Assembly: GCA_003755025.1 (NCBI GenBank)
Contig: RJVL01000001.1
Span: forward strand, 620,001-684,000
Direction: 5' to 3'
Length of the DNA: 64,000 bases
Source: Diaphorobacter nitroreducens
Lineage (GTDB): Bacteria > Pseudomonadota > Gammaproteobacteria > Burkholderiales > Burkholderiaceae_C
Part shown: in pieces, positions 36,871 through 48,991 of the stretch
Numbering within the stretch: position 1 is the stretch's first letter
Layout: each line of letters opens with the position of its first letter
Made by a program: the position numbers and the translations under genes
The notes under the pieces: model-generated
The model's input: only the letters and a program-made list of their open reading frames with translations
Told to the model about the DNA's origin: nothing
Databases searched by the model: none

Positions 36871-37959
36871 TTACTTCAGATCATCCGCGAGCACGCGCAC
36901 GATGCGCTGTGCATTGGCGGAGGTCTCGGGCGCGCCTGCGGCGTTGAGCACAGACACGGTGCTTCGGTTGCCCTCGCTGCGCACCACGATGCGGTACTTC
37001 AGCGGCGGCACCGCGTCGGGCGAGCGGCTGAACAGCTTGCTGAAGAAGCCTTGCTCCTTCTTCTCGGTCGGGGCGACGTAGCGTACGAAGTACACGCCCT
37101 GGCTGCGGTCTCGGTCCTCCACGGTGAAGCCGGTGCGGTCCAGCGACACGCCCACGCGGCGCCACGCGCGGTCGAAGCCTTCGTCAAGCTGCACCACCGG
37201 CACGTTGTCGACCGTGGCCATGCGCGCGGACGGGGCGGAGGGTACGGGCGCTGCGGCGGCGGCCTTGGATTGCTCCTCGCTCACGCCCAGCTTGACCATC
37301 AGCCGGCGCAGGAATTCGGTTTCCAGTTCCGGATCGGCCGGGCGGGGCTGCCAGACGGTGTTGTCCTTCTGGGTGTTGGTGTAGACCTCCACCATGCCGC
37401 GGTGGCTGATGTAGATCTCCGTGCCGCCGCTGGCGTTGCGCTCCAGGCGGGTCCGGAACTTGTCGCGTTCGCCCGTGGAATACAGCGAATCGAAGACCTT
37501 GCCAATCGTGGAGCGGATGATGTCCTGCGGCAGCTTGGCGCGGTTTTCGGCCCAGTCGGTCTCCAGCAGGCCGAGCTTGGGTTGTTCCAGCACGTACACG
37601 AAGCCGTTTTCGATCCAGAAGTCACGCACCGGGTCCCACAGTTGGTCGGCAGGGCGGTCCACCACCAGCCATCGTTGGTTGCCGTCGCGCTCGATGCGTA
37701 CGTCTCCAATGGACTTCGGGGCTGCGCTCGCCGCGCCGCGGGGCTGTTGCGCCTGGCCCGCTTCGAAAGCGGCAGCAGACACGACGCCGCCAGGCACCGT
37801 GTAGCGTGTGTCGCGCGAGAGCTGCGTCAGGTCCGGAGGCACCTCCAGCGTTGCCCCCTTGGTGGCGCTTTTGTAATCGATCTTGTCGTTCTCCAGCACG
37901 GAGCAGGCGGACAGGGTCACGGCAAGGCCCAGCAGGCCCAAACGGGTGGTAGCGTTCAC
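36871..37959 (-). CDS. bamC: Outer membrane protein assembly factor BamC
   Basis: A 362-residue lipoprotein of the Bam complex that inserts beta-barrels into the outer membrane. A GTG start at 37959 gives a signal peptide with lipobox TLSAC (Cys19), and GAGGA is correctly spaced before it. The unstructured N-terminal lasso (NDKIDYKSATKGATLEVPPDLTQL) is the most conserved BamC feature. Two helix-grip domains follow, around residues 95-210 and 245-360. It sits next to dapA, as in many Proteobacteria. Confidence 0.93.
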   Translation of the reverse strand: MNATTRLGLLGLAVTLSACSVLENDKIDYKSATKGATLEVPPDLTQLSRDTRYTVPGGVVSAAAFEAGQAQQPRGAASAAPKSIGDVRIERDGNQRWLVVDRPADQLWDPVRDFWIENGFVYVLEQPKLGLLETDWAENRAKLPQDIIRSTIGKVFDSLYSTGERDKFRTRLERNASGGTEIYISHRGMVEVYTNTQKDNTVWQPRPADPELETEFLRRLMVKLGVSEEQSKAAAAAPVPSAPSARMATVDNVPVVQLDEGFDRAWRRVGVSLDRTGFTVEDRDRSQGVYFVRYVAPTEKKEQGFFSKLFSRSPDAVPPLKYRIVVRSEGNRSTVSVLNAAGAPETSANAQRIVRVLADDLK

Positions 37960-38042
37960 GCGAAAATCCTCATTGATCCAGATTCGGCCGGGAGCGTTCC
38001 AAATACGCTGCAAGCTGGCAACAGGCTGGGTGAAATTAGAGC

Positions 38043-38939
38043 TTAGAGCAGCCCCGCGGCGCGCAGGGCGGCCTCGACCACGGCTTCGTTGCCCTGGCTC
38101 AGGGGCGTCATGGGCAGGCGCATAGCGCCGCCGCACAGGCCCATGCGTTGCACAGCCCACTTCACGGGGATGGGGTTGGCCTCGACGAACAGTTGCTTGT
38201 GCACGGGCATCAGGCGGAACTGGATCTCCATGGCGCGGCGGGTGTCGCCGGCGAGCGCGGCTACGCACAGCTCGTGCATCAGGCGGGGCGCCACGTTGGC
38301 CGTCACGCTGATGTTCCCCTGGCCGCCGCACAGCATGAGCGCCACGGCCGTGGGGTCATCGCCGGAATAAACGGCGAAGCCCTTGGGCACGTCGCGGATG
38401 AGCCATTGCGCGCGTTCGATGTTGCCTGTGGCTTCCTTGATGCCCACGATGCCGGGCACCTGCGTGAGGCGCAACACGGTTTCGTGCTGCATGTCCGCCA
38501 CCGACCGGCCGGGCACGTTGTACAGCACCATCGGCAGGTCGCCCACGGCCTCGGCGATCGCCTTGAAGTGGCGGTACTGGCCTTCCTGCGTGGGCTTGTT
38601 GTAATAGGGCACGACCTGCAACTGGCTGTCGGCGCCAACCTTCTTGGCGAACCTGGCCAGCTCGATGGCCTCGGCCGTGGAATTGGCGCCGCAGCCCGCC
38701 ATGATGGGCACGCGCTTGGCGGCTTGTTCCACGGACACGCGAATGATTTCGCAGTGCTCCTCCACATTCACCGTGGGCGATTCGCCGGTCGTGCCCACCA
38801 CGCCGATGCAGTCGGTGCCTTCTGCGATGTGCCAGTCGATGAGTTTGCGCAGCGCGGGGTAGTCCACACTGCCGTCGTCATGCATGGGCGTGACGAGGGC
38901 GACGATGCTGCCGGTCAGGGGGGCGCTGGGAGAAGTCAT
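38043..38939 (-). CDS. dapA: 4-hydroxy-tetrahydrodipicolinate synthase
   Basis: A 298-residue enzyme that condenses pyruvate and aspartate semialdehyde, the first step towards diaminopimelate and lysine. The Schiff-base Lys lies in [11 protein letters not shown] and the catalytic Tyr in [22 protein letters not shown] is the substrate-binding loop. I use the ATG at 38939; a TTG at 38951 would add four residues. It precedes bamC by 83 bases on the same strand. Confidence 0.95.
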   Translation of the reverse strand: MTSPSAPLTGSIVALVTPMHDDGSVDYPALRKLIDWHIAEGTDCIGVVGTTGESPTVNVEEHCEIIRVSVEQAAKRVPIMAGCGANSTAEAIELARFAKKVGADSQLQVVPYYNKPTQEGQYRHFKAIAEAVGDLPMVLYNVPGRSVADMQHETVLRLTQVPGIVGIKEATGNIERAQWLIRDVPKGFAVYSGDDPTAVALMLCGGQGNISVTANVAPRLMHELCVAALAGDTRRAMEIQFRLMPVHKQLFVEANPIPVKWAVQRMGLCGGAMRLPMTPLSQGNEAVVEAALRAAGLL

Positions 38940-38973
38940 GTCCGCGTTCAAAAACGGTAAAAAGACATTCTAA

Positions 38974-39558
38974 CTAGACGGGGCCCTGCAGCGGCGCGCG
39001 CAGCGGCGCGCGCAGAGGCCCGTCCATGGACGGCGCAGGCCGCACGGCGGCGATGCGCTGCATGAAGCGCGCGGGCGCGTCGAGGAAGCCTTCCTCATAA
39101 GCCACGATGCGCAGGTCCCGGCAGGCCTGCAGCAGTTCGCCCGGCCTCAGCAGGAATTCGGCCCGCGCGGGCCGGCCGACAGTTTCGTTGCCCAGGGCGA
39201 AGGTCTCATAGAGCAGCACGCCACCGGGCGCCACGCTGTCCACGATGGTGGGCAGCAAAGGACGCCACAGGTAATTGGTGACCACCACGCCGGCAAAGCG
39301 CTGCCCGGGCAGGGGCCAGGGGCCAGCCTCGATATCCGCAACGATCGTTGCGCCCCATGGTGCTATGCTTTCGATAGCTTCTGGCGCTTTTTCTATGCCC
39401 GTTACCGGGTGTTTTCTTTCATAGAACCAGCGCATGTGACGGCCGTGACCGCAAGCCACGTCCAGCACACTGCCGCCCGCAGGCACCAGGTGGGACCAGC
39501 GCTGTATCCATTCCGAGGCCGCGGGCAGCGGCGCATGGGCGGTGCCGTGCGGGGCCAT
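38974..39558 (-). CDS. Class I SAM-dependent methyltransferase
   Basis: A 194-residue methyltransferase with the SAM-binding motif I VLDVACGHGRHMRWF. The acidic end of the second strand follows (TGIEKAPE), then motif VVTNYLWRPLLP. The substrate is unknown. Two oddities are present. Residues near 50-64 (IEKAPEAIESIA) are encoded by a copy of the palindromic element. The C-terminus carries a 12-bp tandem repeat giving LRAPLRAPLQGPV. The start overlaps the stop of the upstream 42-residue gene by four bases, so they are coupled. Confidence 0.88.
   Translation of the reverse strand: MAPHGTAHAPLPAASEWIQRWSHLVPAGGSVLDVACGHGRHMRWFYERKHPVTGIEKAPEAIESIAPWGATIVADIEAGPWPLPGQRFAGVVVTNYLWRPLLPTIVDSVAPGGVLLYETFALGNETVGRPARAEFLLRPGELLQACRDLRIVAYEEGFLDAPARFMQRIAAVRPAPSMDGPLRAPLRAPLQGPV
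38988..39020. repeat. 12-bp tandem repeat at methyltransferase 3' end
   Basis: GCAGCGGCGCGC occurs at 38988-38999 and 39000-39011 and is followed by a third partial unit (GCAGAGGCC). The unit is in frame and gives the repeated residues LRAP near the end of the protein. Such a repeat can change length by slippage. Confidence 0.8.
39361..39408 (+). repeat. Dispersed palindromic element, copy H (inside methyltransferase)
   Basis: TGCTATGCTTTCGATAGCTT, CTGGCGCTTTTTC and CGTTACCGGG correspond to the element, with a decayed right arm. It is antisense and read as GIEKAPEAIESIA. The GCT codon starting at base 39378 on the minus strand is in the common antisense frame. Local A/T content is far above that of the host gene. 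Confidence 0.6.
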
Positions 39559-39560
39559 CG

Positions 39561-39689
39561 TCAGAAGCAGGCCCAGATCTGGTCCGCCAGCGTCAGCATG
39601 AAGTCGGGCTGCAGGTACAGCGCGAACACCCCCAGCAGCACCGCGAGCAGCGCAGCTGCGACGATCGACCGCTTGTACAGGGTGCGCAT
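39561..39689 (-). CDS. Small membrane protein, 42 aa
   Basis: This short gene lies between the MFS and methyltransferase genes. It reads MRTLYKRSIVAAALLAVLLG, continues with hydrophobic residues to about position 26 and ends LQPDFMLTLADQIWACF. The start is two bases after the MFS stop and the stop overlaps the methyltransferase start (ATGA), so it is tightly packed in the operon, which argues strongly that it is translated. One membrane helix is predicted with the C-terminus possibly periplasmic. Function is unknown. Confidence 0.75.
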   Translation of the reverse strand: MRTLYKRSIVAAALLAVLLGVFALYLQPDFMLTLADQIWACF

Positions 39690-39691
39690 GG

Positions 39692-40909
39692 TCAGGCCGC
39701 CTGAGGGGTGGCGCGCACGATGGCACCCTCGCGTACGGGCAGGTTCACCAAGCCGGCGAGGATGCCCAACACAATCGCCAGGTACCACACGATGTCGTAG
39801 CTGCCCGTGCGGTCATACAGATAGCCGCCCAGCCACACGCCCAGGAAGCTGCCGATCTGGTGGCTGAAGAACACGAAGCCGCTGAGCATGGACAGGTGCT
39901 GCACCCCGAAGATCTGCGCAACGGTGGCATTGGTGGGGGGCACCGTGGACAGCCACAGTGCGCCGATCACGGCCGAGAACACGTAAACCGACAGCGGCGA
40001 CAGCGGCACCAGCAGGAAGATGGTGATGGCCACGGCACGGGCGAAATAGATGAACGCCAGGATGTGGCGCTTCGGGATCCGTTGGCCCAGCGAGCCCGCG
40101 ATATAGGTGCCGAACACGTTGAACAGCCCGATCAGCGCCAGCGCATAGCTGGCCACCTGGGGCGTGAGGCCCTGGTCGCGCAGATAGCTGGGCATGTGCA
40201 CACCGATGAACACCACCTGGAAGCCGCACACGAAGTAGCCGGCGGTGAGCAGCAGGAAGCTGCGGTAGCGCAGCGCCTCGGCAAAGGCCTCGCCCACGGA
40301 CTGGGTACGTTTGATGGGGGCGCTGCCATGAAAGCCCGGCTCGCGCAGGCCAAAGGCCAGCGGAACGATCAGGATCACCATCGCCGAGAGCACCAGCAGG
40401 GCCTCTTGCCAGCCCAGGCGCAGGATCAGTTGCCCCTCCAGCGGCACCATGAGGAACTGGCCGAACGAGCCCGCCGCAGCGGCCACGCCCATGGCCCAGG
40501 AGCGCTTGTCGGCCGGGATCTGCCGGCCCAGTACCCCGTAGATGATGGCGTAGGTGGTGCCCGCCTGCGCAGCGCCGATCAGCACGCCCGTGGTCAGCGA
40601 AAACAGCAGCGGCGTGGGAGACAGCGCCATGCCGGCCAGGCCCATGGCGTAGAGCGCTGCGCCGCCGATCAGCACGCGGAAGGCGCCCAGGCGGTCGGCC
40701 AGCATGCCGCCAAAGATGCCGAACAGACCCCAGGACAGGTTCTGAATGGCCATGGCCAGGGCAAAGGTCTGGCGTGTCCAGCCCATGTCCTGGGTGATGG
40801 GCTGCAGCCACAGGCCGAAGCCGTGCCGGATGCCCATGGACAGAGTGACGATGGCGGCGCCGCAGATCAGCACCTGGGCCATGGACAGTTTTCGGGTTGC
40901 GTCGTGCAT
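39692..40909 (-). CDS. Major facilitator superfamily transporter
   Basis: A 405-residue transporter with twelve predicted helices. The loop 2-3 motif is GGMLADRLGAFRVLIGGA, and the second half has the related AGSLGQRIPKRHILAF. It resembles the MCT/oxalate-formate group (GIRHGFGLWLQPITQDMGWTR), whose members move monocarboxylates, but the substrate cannot be stated. It is the first gene of a leftward run with the 42-residue protein and methyltransferase. It is divergent from parE, with 117 bases between. Confidence 0.9.
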   Translation of the reverse strand: MHDATRKLSMAQVLICGAAIVTLSMGIRHGFGLWLQPITQDMGWTRQTFALAMAIQNLSWGLFGIFGGMLADRLGAFRVLIGGAALYAMGLAGMALSPTPLLFSLTTGVLIGAAQAGTTYAIIYGVLGRQIPADKRSWAMGVAAAAGSFGQFLMVPLEGQLILRLGWQEALLVLSAMVILIVPLAFGLREPGFHGSAPIKRTQSVGEAFAEALRYRSFLLLTAGYFVCGFQVVFIGVHMPSYLRDQGLTPQVASYALALIGLFNVFGTYIAGSLGQRIPKRHILAFIYFARAVAITIFLLVPLSPLSVYVFSAVIGALWLSTVPPTNATVAQIFGVQHLSMLSGFVFFSHQIGSFLGVWLGGYLYDRTGSYDIVWYLAIVLGILAGLVNLPVREGAIVRATPQAA

Positions 40910-41026
40910 CCGGCGAATGTAGCGAAAACCCGTGTCGCCTGCTTGGCGCCCCCCCTGTGCAGCACGCTGGCGGGGCAAGAAAGCGTCACCATCCTGGTTT
41001 TATATCCAGCACTACAATCCGCCGCC

Positions 41027-43009
<1,983 letters not shown>

Positions 43010-43023
43010 CGAAGGCACTCGCC

Positions 43024-43922
43024 ATGACTGCGCGCCTGGGATACCGTATGCGTAACAGCCTTTTGGGGCTTTTGCGCACGGCTGGCATGTGCTGCGCGCT
43101 CCTGTTTTTGCAGCAAACCGCGCATGCGGACCTGTGGGCCTTCGTGGACGAGCGCGGCGTGACGCATTTCGCCGCGCAGCAGCTGGACGAGCGTTACGCG
43201 CTGTTCTTTCGCGGCAACGACTTCGACTCCGAGCGCGACGGCTCCAACACCGGACGTCAGGGTGCGGCCGATGTCTCCACCGGGCCGGCCAGTCCCTCGG
43301 GGGCGCGGCTGCTGGCCTTCTTCGAGGTGTCGCACGACTACAAGCTCGTGCGCCAGCACCTGCGCTCGGCGTCGGCGCGCCATGGCGTGGACTACGCGCT
43401 GCTGCAGGCGGTGATCGCCACCGAGTCGGGTTTCAACACCCGTGCGGTTTCGCCGCGCGGCGCCGTGGGGCTGATGCAGCTCATGCCCGCCACCGCCAGC
43501 CGCTTCGGTGTGAGCGGCGACGCCAGGCGCTCGGTGGAGCAAAAGCTGGTGGACCCCGCCACCAACGTGGCCGCGGGCACGCGCTACCTGCGCTACCTCA
43601 TGGATCTCTTCGAGGGCCGCCTGGACTTGGCGCTGGCAGCCTACAACGCGGGCGAGGGTGCCGTGCAGCGCGCCGGCAACCGCGTTCCCGCCTACCGTGA
43701 GACGCGCAACTACGTACAGAGCGTGATGGGCCTGTATGCGCTGCTCAAGCCGCCGCTACCGACGCGCGGTCAGCGCGCGAACCCCGGGCGCGTGCGCATG
43801 GAACTGCCCGCCACGCCCCATTCCCTATCCGATGCCGGTGAGCGCGGCGACACGCAGCGCATGTCCGCACCTGCGCCCACGCGCCTGGCCCGGCAGTCAT
43901 CGACCGAGTCTGTCTTCACTGA

Positions 43923-43926
<4 letters not shown>
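43024..43926 (+). CDS. Lytic transglycosylase (SLT domain), between parE and parC
   Basis: A 300-residue periplasmic protein. A signal peptide (about residues 1-36, ending QQTAHA) precedes a short [15 protein letters not shown] segment typical of DUF4124-like N-termini. The SLT domain has [25 protein letters not shown], with the catalytic Glu in the ATESGF motif, and [10 protein letters not shown]. It cleaves peptidoglycan glycan strands. Position between parE (14-base gap) and parC (four-base overlap) is conserved in Burkholderiales and ties a wall enzyme to chromosome segregation genes. Confidence 0.92.
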
Positions 43927-46277
<2,351 letters not shown>

Positions 46278-46278
46278 T

Positions 46279-46335
46279 TCAAAAACAATAGCTGGTCGCG
46301 CTTGCTGCTACAAGCTTGTACGGCTAAAAGCCGTT
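46279..46335 (+). repeat. Dispersed palindromic element, copy I1 (after parC)
   Basis: CAAAAACAATAGCTGGTCGC, GCTTGCTGCT, ACAAGCTTGTACGGC resemble the element in sense orientation with a changed right arm. It begins one base after the parC stop. Together with copy I2, in inverted orientation, it could form a long hairpin and end parC transcription. Confidence 0.65.
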
Positions 46336-46347
46336 GAAGTTACGGTG

Positions 46348-46380
46348 TAAAAAGCGCAAACAGCTATTGTTTTGATAGCG
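46348..46380 (-). repeat. Dispersed palindromic element, copy I2 (before MCP gene)
   Basis: Reverse-complemented: CGCTATCAAAACAATAGCTG, then TTTGCGCTTTTT, a perfect left half without the right arm. AACAATAGCTG is shared with I1 in opposite direction, so the two copies make an inverted pair about 110 bases long in the 192-base parC-MCP intergenic region. Confidence 0.75.
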
Positions 46381-46469
46381 ACAGTATGTCGCGTGGGCGG
46401 CGGGGCTTCTTTGTTGCGTTTGGTAGCATTCTCGCAACCCCGCCATAACGAATTCCAGGAGCCCACCCC

Positions 46470-48257
46470 ATGAGATCGCTGCGCATTTCCCACAAACTCT
46501 GGCTCGCCGTGGGCTGCATCGTGCTCGCCCAACTGACCGTCGTGGGCGTGGCTGGTGTGCGCTCTGCCAGGGCGCAGGCCGAATCCGACGCCTTGAGCCG
46601 CGAGATGACGCAGCGCGTGCAGACGGCCACACGCTGGGCCGGCCTGACCGAGACCAATGCGGCCCGCACGCTGGCGCTGGTGCTCAGCACCGACGCCGTG
46701 GTGGTGCAGGCGTTCAAGGGCGACATTGCCGCCACCTCGGCGCGCATCAGCGAACTGCAAAAGGGGCTGGAAGCCATGGCCCTCACGCCCGCCGACCGCG
46801 AGCAGATGGGGCGCATCGCCACCGCGCGCAAGGCCATGATCGATCTGCGCAACCAGGCCCGCCAGCTCAAGGACGCCGGCAGCCATGACGAGGCGGTGCG
46901 CCTGGCGCAGCAGTCCTACGTGCCCGCCGTGGCCACCTACCTGGGCACGCTGCAGGAATTCGTGCGCATGCAGGAGCAGACCGCCCAGGCGCGCCAGGCA
47001 GAGATGGCTGCCACGCGCATGCTCACGGTGAAGCTGGCGGCCGCGGCCGCAGCCATGATGCTCGCGGCCATCGTGCTGGGGGCGTATTTCCTGATCCGCA
47101 GCATCCAGCGCCCACTGGCCGAGGCCAACGCGCTCGCGGCGCGCGTGGCGGACGGCGACCTGCGCGAGCAGGCGGTGGATGTGCAGCGTGGCGATGAATT
47201 TGGCGAGCTGCTGCGCTCGCTGGCCGGCATGCGCGACTCGCTGGCGCGCATGGTGCAAGAGGTGCGCCACACCACCGACAGCATTGCCGTGGCCAGCGCG
47301 CAGATCGCCACCGGCAACCAAGACCTGTCCGCGCGCACCGAATCCACCTCCAGCAACCTGCAGCAAACCGCCGCGGCCATGGAGGAGTTCACCAGCACCG
47401 TCCAGCACAGCGCGGCGACGGCGGGCCAGGCCAGCCAGCTGGCCGGCGGCGCGAGCGACGTCGCGCGCCGCGGCGGCAGCGTGGTGGGGGAGGTGGTGTC
47501 CACCATGGACGACATCCAGCACAGCAGCCGCAAGATCGCCGACATCATCGGCGTCATCGACGGGATCGCCTTCCAGACCAACATCCTGGCGTTGAATGCG
47601 GCCGTGGAGGCCGCGCGCGCCGGTGAGCAAGGCCGGGGCTTTGCCGTGGTGGCGGGCGAAGTGCGCAACCTGGCGCAGCGCTCGGCATCGGCCGCCAAGG
47701 AGATCAAGGACCTGATCAGCGACTCGGTGGGCCGCGTGGAAAGCGGCTCGCGCTTGGTGCACAGCGCGGGCTCCACCATGCAAGAGGTGGTGCAGTCGGT
47801 GCAGCGCGTGGCCGACATGATGGGCGAGATCACCGCCGCCGCCACCGAGCAAAGCGCGGGCATCTCGCAGGTGAACCAGGCCGTGGGTCAACTGGACCAG
47901 ATGACGCAACAGAACGCGGCGCTGGTGGAGGAGAGCGCCGCCGCGGCGCAAAGCCTGCGCGAGCAGGCCGATCACCTCACGCGCGTGGTGGCAGCATTCC
48001 GCATCGATGGCGCGGTAGCTGCTGTGCCGCCAGCCGCACGCCCCGTGCCGGCCGCTCCACAGGCACGTTCCATGCCGGTGGCACCTGTGGGCAAGGCCCC
48101 CGCCGCGCCCCGCGCGGCGGCAGTGCCGGCACGGGCGCCGGCACGGGCGCCGGCGCAGCGCGTGGCGGCCCCCCTGCGTGCGGCTGCTGCACCTGCCGCC
48201 GCCGCACGGCCTGCGGCACTGGCCCAAGGTGGTGAGGACGATTGGGAGTCCTTCTGA
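46470..48257 (+). CDS. Methyl-accepting chemotaxis protein with C-terminal DWESF
   Basis: A 595-residue chemoreceptor. TM1 is near residues 8-30, a periplasmic four-helix bundle follows (about 31-185), TM2 is near 186-210 ([20 protein letters not shown]), then HAMP, and a long signalling coiled coil whose tip includes [20 protein letters not shown]. After residue 510 a Pro/Ala linker of about 75 residues leads to a final DWESF. That matches the form of the NWETF pentapeptide that tethers CheR and CheB in other receptors. The ligand is unknown; no che genes are near. CCAGGAG precedes the ATG. Confidence 0.93.
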   Translation: MRSLRISHKLWLAVGCIVLAQLTVVGVAGVRSARAQAESDALSREMTQRVQTATRWAGLTETNAARTLALVLSTDAVVVQAFKGDIAATSARISELQKGLEAMALTPADREQMGRIATARKAMIDLRNQARQLKDAGSHDEAVRLAQQSYVPAVATYLGTLQEFVRMQEQTAQARQAEMAATRMLTVKLAAAAAAMMLAAIVLGAYFLIRSIQRPLAEANALAARVADGDLREQAVDVQRGDEFGELLRSLAGMRDSLARMVQEVRHTTDSIAVASAQIATGNQDLSARTESTSSNLQQTAAAMEEFTSTVQHSAATAGQASQLAGGASDVARRGGSVVGEVVSTMDDIQHSSRKIADIIGVIDGIAFQTNILALNAAVEAARAGEQGRGFAVVAGEVRNLAQRSASAAKEIKDLISDSVGRVESGSRLVHSAGSTMQEVVQSVQRVADMMGEITAAATEQSAGISQVNQAVGQLDQMTQQNAALVEESAAAAQSLREQADHLTRVVAAFRIDGAVAAVPPAARPVPAAPQARSMPVAPVGKAPAAPRAAAVPARAPARAPAQRVAAPLRAAAAPAAAARPAALAQGGEDDWESF

Positions 48258-48390
48258 TCCGCGTGCGGTCGCACACCTTGCGCTGACGGGGCGCCTTGCT
48301 TGCCACGCGGGCGCGCGGGGCTGGCTCCTTCACCTTCCGCATGCCGCGACGAGCGCACGCGGGAGGCTGGGAAAGAACGCGGTGCGCGGC

Positions 48391-48849
48391 TTAGGCCAGC
48401 TCGGCGATCAACTCGATCTCCACGCAGGCACCCAGGGGGATCTGTGCCACCCCAAAGGCGCTGCGCGCGTGCTTGCCCTTGTCGCCGAACACTTCGCCCA
48501 GCAGTTCGCTGGCGCCGTTGGTCACCAGGTGCTGCTCGGTGTAGTCGCCCGTGGAGTTCACCAGGCTCATCACCTTCACGATGCGCTGCACGCGGTTCAG
48601 GTCGCCGCCGGTGGCCGCATGCAGCGTGCCCAGCAGGTCGACGGCCACGGCGCGTGCGGCGGCCTTGCCTTCCTCGGTGGTGATGTCGCGGCCGAACTGC
48701 GCGGCCCAGGGCTTGCCGTCCTTGCGGGCAATGTGGCCGCTCAGGAACACCAGGTTGCCGGTCTGCACATAGGGCACGTAGGCGGCGGCGGGCACGGCCA
48801 CGGGGGGCAGGGTGATGTTGAGTTCCTTCAGCTTGTCGTAAACGCTCAT
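48391..48849 (-). CDS. RidA family protein
   Basis: A 152-residue member of the RidA/YjgF/UK114 family, trimeric proteins that hydrolyse reactive enamine/imine intermediates. It has the SGHIARKDGKP and FGVAQIPLGACVEIELIAEL segments. The last includes the place where canonical RidA has the catalytic Arg (family RxxV/xVExxxxA); here a Cys and no Arg are present, so it belongs to one of the non-canonical RidA subfamilies (Rid4-7 type) and may not deaminate imines. It converges on the MCP gene. Confidence 0.85.
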   Translation of the reverse strand: MSVYDKLKELNITLPPVAVPAAAYVPYVQTGNLVFLSGHIARKDGKPWAAQFGRDITTEEGKAAARAVAVDLLGTLHAATGGDLNRVQRIVKVMSLVNSTGDYTEQHLVTNGASELLGEVFGDKGKHARSAFGVAQIPLGACVEIELIAELA

Positions 48850-48991
48850 GGCAATCCTTGAAAACGAGGGCGGGCGCGGCACGGCCCGGGAAGCGCGCCC
48901 ACGGCCGCCGACGCGGCGTGGGACCGGGCGAGTGTTGCACATCGCCACGCCTGCGGAGCGCCCATCGCGTGCGTTCGCATAGCATGCGGCC

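Noticed and set aside
39860..41026. ParE with a 389-residue N-terminal extension
   Set aside because: The extension is antisense to the MFS gene. ParE starts at 41027 (MAVKPASTSASDYSEGSIRVL).
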